From NCBI GenBank assembly GCA_002412865.1, contig DHVW01000002.1:28659-92658 (forward strand): 64,000 nucleotides of DNA, written 5' to 3'. Made by a program: the position numbers and the translations under genes. The notes below the pieces were generated by a model. That model was given only the letters and a program-made list of their open reading frames with translations, was not told the DNA's origin and did not search any database. Source of the DNA: Sulfurovum sp. UBA5198. Lineage in GTDB: Bacteria; Campylobacterota; Campylobacteria; Campylobacterales; Sulfurovaceae. Of this stretch, positions 1 to 7,093 are shown in pieces (position 1 is the first letter of the stretch; each line of letters opens with the position of its first letter).

Positions 1-23
1 TTCAAATCCTGTTTCCGCAACCA
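1..23 (+). tRNA. 3' end of initiator tRNA-fMet (partial)
   Basis: The first 23 bases read as a T-loop (TTCAAAT), the 3' half of the T stem, the 3' acceptor strand TTCCGCA, discriminator A and an encoded CCA. Ending in CCGCAACCA with an A at position 72 is the hallmark of bacterial initiator tRNA, where C1 and A72 are mismatched. The 5' part, including the anticodon, lies left of the window, so the isotype is inferred from the 3' end only. Confidence 0.75.
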
Positions 24-46
24 ACACTTCAAAATAAAATTTCAAT

Positions 47-75
47 TTGACATATTTTCATAAAACAATTATAAT
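47..75 (+). promoter_or_regulatory. sigma-70 promoter of radA
   Basis: A perfect TTGACA (47-52) and a perfect TATAAT (70-75) are separated by 17 bp. The transcript would start near 82, giving a leader of about 25 nt that carries the ribosome binding site AAGAAGGA just before the radA ATG. This is one of only two full-consensus promoters in the window. Confidence 0.8.
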
Positions 76-106
76 CTATTATATACTTCATTAAGAAGGA
101 TAAAAT

Positions 107-1462
107 ATGGCGAAACAAAAAACACTTTTCGAATGTCAAGCATGCGGTTTGCAGTCATCTAGATGGATGGGTAAATGTACCAACTGTGGAGAGTGGGAGA
201 GTATGATAGAGCTTAATAATGAGCAAATAAAATACCTCAAAGAGACCAGTGGCGTGAAAAATAAGAACATAGAATCTATGGCTCAAGCAATTACGGCAAT
301 AAAACAAGAAGAGATAGACAGGTTTAGTTCTGGTAGCAAGGAGCTTGATTTGGTGCTTGGTGGTGGCATTGTAGCTAGCTCACTAACGCTAATTGGCGGT
401 AGCCCAGGGATTGGCAAATCCACGCTATTGCTTAAGATAGCTGGAAATGTAGCACAAAGCGGTAAAAATGTTTTATATGTATCTGGCGAAGAGAGCTTGG
501 GGCAGATTAAACTCCGCTCCGATAGACTGGATGCCAATAGTGATAATCTATTTTTATTGTGTGAGATAAATCTACAAAATATAATAGCTGAAATAGCTAG
601 GACAGAATATAGTATGATAGTAATTGATTCCATACAAACATTATACAGTGAAGACAGTCCAACGGCGTCAGGCTCGGTCACGCAAGTGCGAACTATTACT
701 TTTGATTTGATGAGACTAGCTAAAACTCTTGATATTCCTATATTTCTAATTGGACACATTACAAAAGATGGCTCAATAGCAGGGCCTAGAGTATTAGAGC
801 ATATGGTAGATACAGTGCTATATTTCGAAGGAGATAGTAATAATGAGCTTAGGATTTTGCGCGGCTTTAAAAATCGTTTTGGTTCTACTAATGAGGTAGG
901 TATATTTGAGATGAATAAAAATGGATTAATAGATGCAAAAAGCATAACAAATAAATTTTTCTCAAAAACGACCCTGCAAGCTGGCTCAGCACTAACCGTT
1001 ATCATGGAGGGAAGTCGTCCTATCATTATCGAAGTTCAAGCACTTGTGAGTGAAGCACATGGAAATCCCAAACGAAGTAGCACTGGCTTTGAGAATAATC
1101 GTCTAGGAATGCTTTTGGCTCTTTTGGAGAAAAAGCTTGATTTGCCACTTGGGACTTATGATGTGTTTATCAATATTCCTGGAGGGATTAAAATCAGCGA
1201 AACAAGTGCTGATTTGGCTATTATTGCAGCAATCTTAAGTAGCTATCGTGACCGCCCACTTAGCAGTCAAACTCTATTTCTAGGAGAGGTTAGCCTCACT
1301 GGTGAGATACGAGAGGTCAGCTCACTTCAGACAAGACTAAAAGAGATATTAACACATGGATTTAAAAAAGCAATACTACCAGCTAAACCCATAGAAGATA
1401 GTGGTGTTAAATGTTTTGTGGCTAACGATGTTGCAAAAGTTGTGGAGTGGATGTTTGAGTAG
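107..1462 (+). CDS. radA: DNA repair protein RadA
   Basis: RadA (Sms) is a RecA-like ATPase that drives branch migration of recombination intermediates during repair and transformation. The 451-residue product has the usual length. It starts with a four-cysteine zinc finger (C10, C13, C24, C27), has a Walker A motif GGSPGIGKST at 97-106, the RadA signature KNRFG at 255-259, and a C-terminal Lon-protease-like domain from about residue 290. The ATG at 107 is preceded by AAGAAGGA at good spacing and by a consensus promoter. It is followed 20 bases later by acpS, which has its own -10 box inside that short gap. Identification is firm. Confidence 0.96.
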   Translation: MAKQKTLFECQACGLQSSRWMGKCTNCGEWESMIELNNEQIKYLKETSGVKNKNIESMAQAITAIKQEEIDRFSSGSKELDLVLGGGIVASSLTLIGGSPGIGKSTLLLKIAGNVAQSGKNVLYVSGEESLGQIKLRSDRLDANSDNLFLLCEINLQNIIAEIARTEYSMIVIDSIQTLYSEDSPTASGSVTQVRTITFDLMRLAKTLDIPIFLIGHITKDGSIAGPRVLEHMVDTVLYFEGDSNNELRILRGFKNRFGSTNEVGIFEMNKNGLIDAKSITNKFFSKTTLQAGSALTVIMEGSRPIIIEVQALVSEAHGNPKRSSTGFENNRLGMLLALLEKKLDLPLGTYDVFINIPGGIKISETSADLAIIAAILSSYRDRPLSSQTLFLGEVSLTGEIREVSSLQTRLKEILTHGFKKAILPAKPIEDSGVKCFVANDVAKVVEWMFE

Positions 1463-1467
1463 CATTG

Positions 1468-1476
1468 TGATATAAT
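1468..1476 (+). promoter_or_regulatory. extended -10 promoter of acpS, placing +1 at the ATG
   Basis: TGATATAAT (TGN plus TATAAT at 1471-1476) lies in the radA-acpS gap. Exactly six bases separate the hexamer from the acpS ATG at 1483, so normal initiation would begin at the A of the start codon. There is no Shine-Dalgarno sequence in the gap. Confidence 0.6.
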
Positions 1477-1482
1477 TATATT

Positions 1483-1854
1483 ATGAAAATAGGTACAGAT
1501 ATAGTCGCTATTGAGCGGATAGAAAAAGCAATTATAAAACATGGTGAAATATTTAAGAAGAGATTTCTGAGTGATGATGAGATAGTGTTGGCTAAAAGCA
1601 ACTCAAGTGTCGCTGGATTTTGGGCAGCTAAAGAAGCAATATCCAAGGCTTTAGGGTGTGGTATCGGTGGTGAGCTTTCATTTCATGATATTGTACTTTT
1701 TAAAGATAAAAAAGGTGCACCACATTTCAAATTATCAGCAGTAGCTCAATCAAATTTCAATATTCAAAGTAGTTCTTTATCTATAAGTCATGATGGAGGA
1801 TTTGCAATAGCGATTGCAATTCTAGTTTTATCAACCACCACCAACAAATTGTAG
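1483..1854 (+). CDS. acpS: holo-[acyl-carrier-protein] synthase AcpS
   Basis: AcpS transfers the 4'-phosphopantetheine arm of CoA to a serine of acyl carrier protein, activating fatty acid synthesis. The 123-residue product matches the small trimeric family. The N-terminal IGTD (D6) and the AAKEAISKALG segment (E51) carry the magnesium ligands, and SISHDGGFA near the end is the expected C-terminal motif. AcpS proteins begin a few residues before GTD, so the ATG at 1483 must be the start even though no ribosome binding site precedes it. The 3' end overlaps the end of thiS on the other strand by 24 bases. Confidence 0.94.
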   Translation: MKIGTDIVAIERIEKAIIKHGEIFKKRFLSDDEIVLAKSNSSVAGFWAAKEAISKALGCGIGGELSFHDIVLFKDKKGAPHFKLSAVAQSNFNIQSSSLSISHDGGFAIAIAILVLSTTTNKL

Positions 1855-2031
1855 CATTTCAACTCTATCGTTACTTTTTAATATAAAACTGTCCCAATCA
1901 TCTTTTTTGACTATATTCATATTTACAGCCACTGCCATAACAGGAACCTTTAATCCAAGTTTAACTATTAGTTCAGATACACAAATATCATTATCAAACT
2001 CTCTGTTTTCACCATTTATTAATATAGTCAC
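1831..2031 (-). CDS. thiS: sulfur carrier protein ThiS
   Basis: A 66-residue ubiquitin-like protein ending in VGGG; the C-terminal Gly-Gly is adenylated and thiocarboxylated to deliver sulfur to the thiazole of thiamine. I choose the GTG at 2031-2029 because the product then begins VTILINGENREF, as ThiS proteins do, because AAGGTG lies seven bases upstream, and because GTG shares its first base with the stop of the upstream ankyrin gene (TAGTG), a typical translational coupling. An in-frame ATG at 2067 would add 12 unlikely residues. No other thi gene is nearby, so this gene is separated from its partners. It converges on acpS with a 24-base overlap. Confidence 0.85.
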   Translation of the reverse strand: MTILINGENREFDNDICVSELIVKLGLKVPVMAVAVNMNIVKKDDWDSFILKSNDRVEMLQFVGGG

Positions 2032-2612
2032 TATTTTACACCTTTTTTTAATGATTTTATACCACATGGAAGCTTAGTATACTGTTGCAAAAGCGAAGTA
2101 GTACTCATGTTTTGTTTTATAAATGACAATTGACACGGTGTTGTTCCTTGTTTATTTTTTACATCAACTGTTGCTCCATTATCTATCATATATTGCACCA
2201 TGTCAGTATCACCTTTGTAGGCTGCTTGATGTAGTGGTGTTATACCGCTATTATTGCCCAAATCCATATCGGCATCTTTTTTAATTAGTATTTTGGCTAT
2301 TTTATTTAGTCTTTGTGCTAAAGCGTAGTGAAGAGCTGTTTGACCAGACTTATCTTGTGCATCAATATCAGCTCCTGCGTCAATAAGTTTTTGTACTGTA
2401 CCTAATTGACGCATTTTCACAGCTAAATGTAGTGGCGTGACTCCTGCTTTTGACTCTTTTGTTACGCTATCTTTTGTTATGAGTTTTGTGATTTTTTTTG
2501 TATTTCCATTATATATTGCATCATGTAGCGGTGTCCAGCCGTTGTTTACATCTGCAAATATTATTATTGGTAATGTTATTAGCATTATTATTGTTAATAT
2601 TTTTTTGTTCAT
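2031..2612 (-). CDS. secreted or periplasmic ankyrin-repeat protein
   Basis: Starting at the ATG at 2612 (preceded by GGAGTACAA), the 193-residue product opens with a classic signal peptide, MNKKIL followed by a hydrophobic stretch ending IIFA at about residue 20. The rest consists of about four ankyrin repeats recognised by the TPLH/TALH motif (GWTPLHDA, GVTPLHLA, GQTALHYA, GITPLHQA) and a last partial repeat. Ankyrin repeats bind other proteins; the partner is unknown. It sits 70 bases downstream of an L,D-transpeptidase gene on the same strand and is fused by stop-start overlap to thiS. An upstream in-frame ATG at 2666 is less likely. Confidence 0.85.
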   Translation of the reverse strand: MNKKILTIIMLITLPIIIFADVNNGWTPLHDAIYNGNTKKITKLITKDSVTKESKAGVTPLHLAVKMRQLGTVQKLIDAGADIDAQDKSGQTALHYALAQRLNKIAKILIKKDADMDLGNNSGITPLHQAAYKGDTDMVQYMIDNGATVDVKNKQGTTPCQLSFIKQNMSTTSLLQQYTKLPCGIKSLKKGVK

Positions 2613-2682
2613 TTGTACTCCAAATTTATGTGCCACTATATTATCCAAAATATTAACTTTGTACAAGAATTCTCATATATTA

Positions 2683-3159
2683 TTATTTTTTGTTGACATC
2701 AAATACCATTTGTTGCTTAGTACTATTTGTTTCTCTAGTTTTATTTAAATCACTATTATTTACATTGTGCTTAACATACACTATTGTTCCTTTTGGAGTC
2801 CAATAAAACAACTCCTCGGCAACTCGTTTTGGCACTCTAATGCATCCATGTGAAGCTGGATAATTAGGCACATAACCTTGATGTATGGCAACTCCCCCAT
2901 TGGTTAGTCGCAACATGTATGGCATTGGTAGATTGTATATTGTGGAGATATGATATCTTTTTTTTTCTAATATTTTAAATTTTCCAGCTGGTGTGCGATA
3001 GCCTTTTTTGCCAGTAGAAATATTAGTATCCATGGTAATATTTCCATCTTCGATAGCATATAATTTCTGTTTGGTTAAGTCTATAATTATCTCTTTTTTT
3101 GCAAATACATCTATTGTACACAATAACAAAACAAATACTATCACCTTACTATGCTTCAT
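2683..3159 (-). CDS. L,D-transpeptidase, YkuD family
   Basis: A 158-residue exported protein. A signal peptide (1-20, ending VFA) is followed by a YkuD domain with the catalytic motif SHGCIRVP at 103-110; C106 is the nucleophile and H93 in AIHQGY the conserved upstream histidine. Such enzymes make 3-3 peptide crosslinks or attach proteins to peptidoglycan in the periplasm. The family member here is short, consisting of little more than the catalytic domain. An extended -10 (TGATATAAT) lies about 48 bases upstream. The ankyrin protein downstream may be its periplasmic partner, but this is only suggested by gene order. Confidence 0.9.
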   Translation of the reverse strand: MKHSKVIVFVLLLCTIDVFAKKEIIIDLTKQKLYAIEDGNITMDTNISTGKKGYRTPAGKFKILEKKRYHISTIYNLPMPYMLRLTNGGVAIHQGYVPNYPASHGCIRVPKRVAEELFYWTPKGTIVYVKHNVNNSDLNKTRETNSTKQQMVFDVNKK

Positions 3160-3206
3160 GTATCTTAATCCAATCTTTTTATTAAATTTTATATAAAATA
3201 ATAAGA

Positions 3207-3215
3207 ATTATATCA
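3207..3215 (-). promoter_or_regulatory. extended -10 promoter of the L,D-transpeptidase gene
   Basis: On the minus strand this reads TGATATAAT, a perfect extended -10. The leader would be about 42 nt. It presumably drives the transpeptidase, ankyrin and thiS genes. No clear -35 is visible. Confidence 0.6.
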
Positions 3216-3248
3216 TAAAATAGTTCTTATTGTCTAATTATTAAGTTG

Positions 3249-3257
3249 TGCTATAAT
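3249..3257 (+). promoter_or_regulatory. extended -10 promoter of the TPR gene
   Basis: TGCTATAAT (TATAAT at 3252-3257) lies 22 bases before the ATG at 3280, with AAGGTG as ribosome binding site in between. It is divergent from the transpeptidase promoter 34 bases to the left. Confidence 0.65.
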
Positions 3258-3279
3258 AGCTAAAAAATAAGGTGTAAAT

Positions 3280-3672
3280 ATGAAAAAATTACTTTTTATA
3301 CTTCTTTTTAGTCTTTGTGCTTTTGGAGAAGATTATGTGAAACAGGGTGACAAGCAATACGCAATTGGTAACTTTGCCAAAGCCATCAAATTTTACAATA
3401 AAGCACTCTCTCTTAATCCTAAAAATGTAAAAGCTTACAATAGTAGAGGAATTGTACACTATGAGCTAAAAGATTATTCATCAGCAGTAATTGACTACAC
3501 TCAAGCGATTACAATGCAACCAAATAATCTTGGTATCATTATCAATAGAGGAGTTTCATATTCTCATTTAGGTGATTATAAAAATGCAACCATAGATGCA
3601 CGAAGAGCATGCGAGTTGGGAGATTGTGAACTTCTTGATATGTTTAAGATGAATGGGACATTAAGAGATTGA
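3280..3672 (+). CDS. periplasmic TPR-repeat protein
   Basis: The 130-residue product has a cleavable signal peptide (1-16, ending CAFG) and about three tetratricopeptide repeats, seen as the repeated pattern of YxxGDKQYAIGNFAKAIKFYNKAL, AYNSRGIVHYELKDYSSAV and INRGVSYSHLGDYKNAT helices. TPR proteins are protein-interaction scaffolds; no enzymatic function is suggested. The gene has its own promoter and a good AAGGTG site. It precedes the Mla-like operon, which has a separate promoter, so co-function is not implied. Confidence 0.85.
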   Translation: MKKLLFILLFSLCAFGEDYVKQGDKQYAIGNFAKAIKFYNKALSLNPKNVKAYNSRGIVHYELKDYSSAVIDYTQAITMQPNNLGIIINRGVSYSHLGDYKNATIDARRACELGDCELLDMFKMNGTLRD

Positions 3673-3712
3673 TTGATATCACAATTACATCCAAAATTAA
3701 TATGAAGTTTAA

Positions 3713-3718
3713 TATAAT
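3713..3718 (+). promoter_or_regulatory. -10 box of the mlaE operon, placing +1 at the ATG
   Basis: A perfect TATAAT ends six bases before the mlaE ATG at 3725. An in-frame TAA at 3710-3712 excludes an earlier start, and the six-base gap (CTAACC) has no ribosome binding site, so the transcript is predicted to be leaderless. Confidence 0.6.
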
Positions 3719-3724
3719 CTAACC

Positions 3725-4834
3725 ATGAATGAAAAATATCTTTTTACAGAAGTATATCCTGACCACATCAAGCTTGTTTCTAAAGGTAAATGGACCCTTG
3801 AAACTATATCCGATATACAAAATGTACTGCAAGATATCCAATCTGATAGAAAAATTATTTGGGATGTTTCTGGTGTAGTTGAATTTGACAGTGCAGGAAT
3901 GCTTGTTTTTGTTGAGTATTTTAATTATTTTATGACAAAAACAAAAATTAAAGTTATTGGATATACACAAAAACAAAAGGAGATGTATAATCTTTTAAAT
4001 ACTGAACATAAGCCAATGCAAATAGCTCATAAATATAAAGAAAATTGGCTTGAATCATTAGGCAAGCAGGTCATTAATTTTTATACTGACATGAAAGAGT
4101 TAACATATTTTTTAGGAGAGCTTTTTGTTGCTATATTTAACATAATTTTGCATCCTAAAGAGTTTCGTTTTAAGGAAATGGTTTATCATATTTATCATTC
4201 AGGTTTTAGTGCTATTGTGATTGTCGGTACGACTATATTCTTAGTTGGGATGGTTATTGCATATCAAGGAGCAGTGCAATTGACAAAGTTTGGAGCCGAT
4301 ATATTTATTGTTGATACAGTTTCAATCTCTATTGTAAGAGAGCTTGGCCCAATGATAGCAGCTATTGTTATTGCGGGGCGGAGTGGCTCGGCTTATACTG
4401 CTGAAATTGGTGCAATGAAGATTACTGAAGAGATTTCTGCTATGAGAACTATGGGATTTGATCCATTCTCATTTTTGGTACTACCTCGTATCTTTGCTTT
4501 GATGATAGCATTGCCATTGCTTATATTTTTTGCTGATATTATGGGTATTCTTGGAGGCATGTTTGCTTCTTGGATTCAGCTAGGTATCTCCATGGATCAG
4601 TTTACTTCTAGGCTTTATGAAGTACTTGAAGTTAAACATTATATTTTGGGAATGATTAAAGGACCGGTATTTGCTTTTCTTATTGCAGCAGTAGGTTGTT
4701 TTAGGGGATTTCAAGTTTCAGAAAATACAGAGAGCATAGGATTGCATACAACGCAAAGTGTGGTAAATTCTATCTTTCTAGTAATTGCTTTTGATGCACT
4801 ATTTTCAATTATCTATACAGAGTTTGATTTATGA
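3725..4834 (+). CDS. mlaE: MlaE-family lipid ABC transporter permease with fused N-terminal STAS domain
   Basis: A 369-residue inner-membrane permease for phospholipid transport between the membranes. Residues 1 to about 95 look like a STAS domain (IIWDVSGVVEFDSAGMLVF, with the DSAG loop), the role played by the separate MlaB protein in E. coli. Residues 120-369 are the MlaE permease with several hydrophobic helices and the conserved region around RELGPMIAAIVIAGRSGSA. It overlaps the ATPase gene by four bases (ATGA). In Campylobacter jejuni the equivalent genes are Cj1646-Cj1648 (iam locus). Start is fixed by an upstream in-frame stop; no ribosome binding site is present. Confidence 0.92.
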   Translation: MNEKYLFTEVYPDHIKLVSKGKWTLETISDIQNVLQDIQSDRKIIWDVSGVVEFDSAGMLVFVEYFNYFMTKTKIKVIGYTQKQKEMYNLLNTEHKPMQIAHKYKENWLESLGKQVINFYTDMKELTYFLGELFVAIFNIILHPKEFRFKEMVYHIYHSGFSAIVIVGTTIFLVGMVIAYQGAVQLTKFGADIFIVDTVSISIVRELGPMIAAIVIAGRSGSAYTAEIGAMKITEEISAMRTMGFDPFSFLVLPRIFALMIALPLLIFFADIMGILGGMFASWIQLGISMDQFTSRLYEVLEVKHYILGMIKGPVFAFLIAAVGCFRGFQVSENTESIGLHTTQSVVNSIFLVIAFDALFSIIYTEFDL

Positions 4835-5601
4835 TAGTAATTGAAGCAAAAGATATTGTTACTAAATTTGGAACACGAACTATCCATGACAATGTGAATT
4901 TACATATCAATAAAAATGAGATTTATGCTATTATTGGAGAGAGTGGTTCTGGGAAATCTGTATTAATGAAACAGATGATTATGCTTTTAGAGCCCACGGC
5001 TGGACAGATAAATATTTTAGGCGAAAACCTCCAGAATATCACTCCAAAAAAAGCACAGGAGTTGCATAGAAAATGGGGTGTACTTTTTCAATTCGGGGCA
5101 CTTTTTTCCTCGTTGACAATTGCTGAGAATATAGAATTGCAACTCAAAGAATACACTAACATCACCAAAGAAATGAGAGATAAACTAGTCTATTCAAAAT
5201 TAGAATTAGTGGGGTTAGAACCTTATGTTGGAGAGCTGTATCCCTCTGAACTAAGTGGTGGAATGATTAAAAGAGCGGCTTTAGCTCGTGCTTTGGCGAT
5301 GGAGCCTAAACTACTTTTTTTAGATGAGCCTACTTCGGGGCTAGACCCTATAGGTGCACGAAATTTTGATCAATTAATCGTAAGTTTGCGAGACTCATTG
5401 GGGATTACTGTTGTGATAATCACACATGATTTAGATAGTATATTTAGTATTGTTGATAGGATGGCTGTATTGGCAGATAGACATGTAGTTGTAGAGGGAA
5501 CTCTGCAAAATGTGTTACAATCACAACATCCTTTTGTGGAAGCATATTTCAAAAATGAGTATACTAAAGAAAGATTTAAAGACAGGATTAAAAATGTATA
5601 A
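4831..5601 (+). CDS. mlaF: MlaF-like ABC transporter ATPase
   Basis: The 256-residue cytoplasmic ATPase that powers the Mla-type transporter. It carries Walker A GESGSGKS (36-43), the ABC signature LSGGM (141-145), Walker B with LFLDEP (162-167) and the switch histidine in ITHDL. The variant LSGGMIKRAALARAL is characteristic of Mla/Ttg2A ATPases. It overlaps mlaE by four bases and mlaD by eight, so the three are translated from one message. Confidence 0.94.
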   Translation: MIVIEAKDIVTKFGTRTIHDNVNLHINKNEIYAIIGESGSGKSVLMKQMIMLLEPTAGQINILGENLQNITPKKAQELHRKWGVLFQFGALFSSLTIAENIELQLKEYTNITKEMRDKLVYSKLELVGLEPYVGELYPSELSGGMIKRAALARALAMEPKLLFLDEPTSGLDPIGARNFDQLIVSLRDSLGITVVIITHDLDSIFSIVDRMAVLADRHVVVEGTLQNVLQSQHPFVEAYFKNEYTKERFKDRIKNV

Positions 5602-6484
5602 TAAAATAAATTATTCAATCGTAGGCAGTTTTGTATTACTATTTGGTGCAGGCATGATATGGTTTGCTATTTGGCTTGCAAAGTATAGTACACAAGATCA
5701 GTATGATACTTACAAGATAGAAATGAGAGAATCTGTAGCAGGACTTTCGAAAGATGCGTCAGTAAAATTGCATGGTATGGATGTAGGAAAAATCAAACAG
5801 ATGAGAATAAATCCAAATAATATAGAGGTTGTTGATATTTTTCTTAGTATAAAAAAAGGCACAATTATAAAAGATGATATGGCGGCACATACACAAATGT
5901 TTGGTGTGACTGGATTGTTATCTATTGAGATCGATGGTGGAACGAATATTGCGAAGACATTGCATCCAACTGATACTTATATTCCTATTATTAAGACAGA
6001 AGCTTCTTATCTTTCGAAGTTAAGTGATGATGTTAACATTATAAATGCACAGGGTAAAAAGATACTTTCTGATAAAAACATAGAGGCATTTGCAAAAACA
6101 TTGGAGCATTTAGAAAAGATTACATCTAGAGGCGAAGCAGTAGAGATAAAAGCAATTAAGACAATGAATGAGATAGATTACGCACTTATGGAGTTGAATG
6201 TTTCTATGAAAAAAATATCTAATGATTTTTCTTCTTTAAAGGATACCATAAATCCTACGGCCGAGAATCTTTTGGTCACATCAAGAGATTTCAATAGGGT
6301 AACATTAAAAGTAGAAAAGAGTTTGGATAGAGGAGATTATAATCTGAAAAAGATTCTTGAACCAATGACGGTTGATATACAGACACTTTCAGGTCAAATC
6401 GATGATGTGGCTGGTGGACTCAAAGAAAGTCCAAGTGATCTACTTTTTAAATCCAGAAAACCAAATAAGGGACCAGGCGAATGA
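5594..6484 (+). CDS. mlaD: MlaD-like MCE-domain lipid-binding protein
   Basis: From the ATG at 5594 (AGGATTAAAAATG) the product is 296 residues. One N-terminal transmembrane helix (about 8-30) anchors it in the inner membrane, followed by an MCE domain (about 38-118; SVAGLSKDASVKLHGMDVGKI is the typical MCE core) and a long helical C-terminal region with coiled-coil character. MCE proteins form hexameric rings or tubes that pass lipids across the periplasm. An earlier ATG at 5510 would place 28 extra residues inside the mlaF gene and is rejected. It overlaps its neighbours on both sides. Confidence 0.92.
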   Translation: MYNKINYSIVGSFVLLFGAGMIWFAIWLAKYSTQDQYDTYKIEMRESVAGLSKDASVKLHGMDVGKIKQMRINPNNIEVVDIFLSIKKGTIIKDDMAAHTQMFGVTGLLSIEIDGGTNIAKTLHPTDTYIPIIKTEASYLSKLSDDVNIINAQGKKILSDKNIEAFAKTLEHLEKITSRGEAVEIKAIKTMNEIDYALMELNVSMKKISNDFSSLKDTINPTAENLLVTSRDFNRVTLKVEKSLDRGDYNLKKILEPMTVDIQTLSGQIDDVAGGLKESPSDLLFKSRKPNKGPGE

Positions 6485-7059
6485 AATATATTTTATGGAT
6501 ATTAATCTTTTTATCTCTACAAGGATGTAGCATCAAAGAATCATCAATGAAAGTCTATACTCTAGATGGCAATACTGATTTTAAAGCCTATAGTAATAGA
6601 TTCAAAAACAAGATAATCAAAGTATCATACCCACAAAGCTTAAAAGAAAAAATGAGTCAAAATATGCAGTTTTCTTATAGCGATCTAGAGCAAGGTAGTT
6701 ATCAAAATTCTGAGTGGTCCAATAATCTAGGTCAATTGCTACAAGGTATTTTTATTCAAACATTGCAGCAAAGCGGACTTTTCAAGGGAGTTACTTCTTA
6801 TACTTCTATTATGCAAGAAGATTATAGATTGGAAAGTACGGTTTTTGATTTTTCTCATAGAGTTAGAGGCAGTGCTTCTCATGCTTTCGTCACTGTGCAA
6901 TTTTCCCTTATAGAAACTGATTCTGGAAAAATGGTCAAAAGTAAGCTTTTTAATTATGCCGTCCCAACCACAACAACAGATGCCAATGGATATGTAAATG
7001 CTACAAATATAGCAATAAGCAGACTAAATAGAGATTTGATAGCTTGGCTTGAGTTTTAG
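6481..7059 (+). CDS. ABC-type transport auxiliary lipoprotein (PqiC/DUF330-like)
   Basis: A 192-residue lipoprotein with lipobox LQGC (lipidated C16) after a short signal sequence. Early VYTLDG and the overall pattern match the ABC_trans_aux (PqiC-like) family that accompanies MCE transporters, probably as an outer-membrane-facing component. It overlaps mlaD by four bases (ATGA) and is the last gene of the operon. No MlaC-type periplasmic shuttle or MlaA is encoded nearby, so this lipoprotein may be the outer-membrane end of the system; that is inference. Confidence 0.85.
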   Translation: MKYILWILIFLSLQGCSIKESSMKVYTLDGNTDFKAYSNRFKNKIIKVSYPQSLKEKMSQNMQFSYSDLEQGSYQNSEWSNNLGQLLQGIFIQTLQQSGLFKGVTSYTSIMQEDYRLESTVFDFSHRVRGSASHAFVTVQFSLIETDSGKMVKSKLFNYAVPTTTTDANGYVNATNIAISRLNRDLIAWLEF

Positions 7060-7073
7060 TATTCTGTTATATC

Positions 7074-7093
7074 GTATTAATTATAATTAATAC
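7074..7093 (+). terminator. perfect 20-bp AT-rich palindrome, possible terminator
   Basis: GTATTAATTA is followed directly by its reverse complement TAATTAATAC, then TATTTTTG. It lies between the convergent Mla-like operon and midA, its last base being the first base of the midA stop. A hairpin with a T run fits a weak terminator for the plus strand, but the stem has only two G-C pairs. Confidence 0.4.

Noticed and set aside
283..1026. 247-codon open frame on the strand opposite radA
   Set aside because: It lies wholly inside the certain radA gene, has no ribosome site and no recognisable motif; it is a shadow frame.
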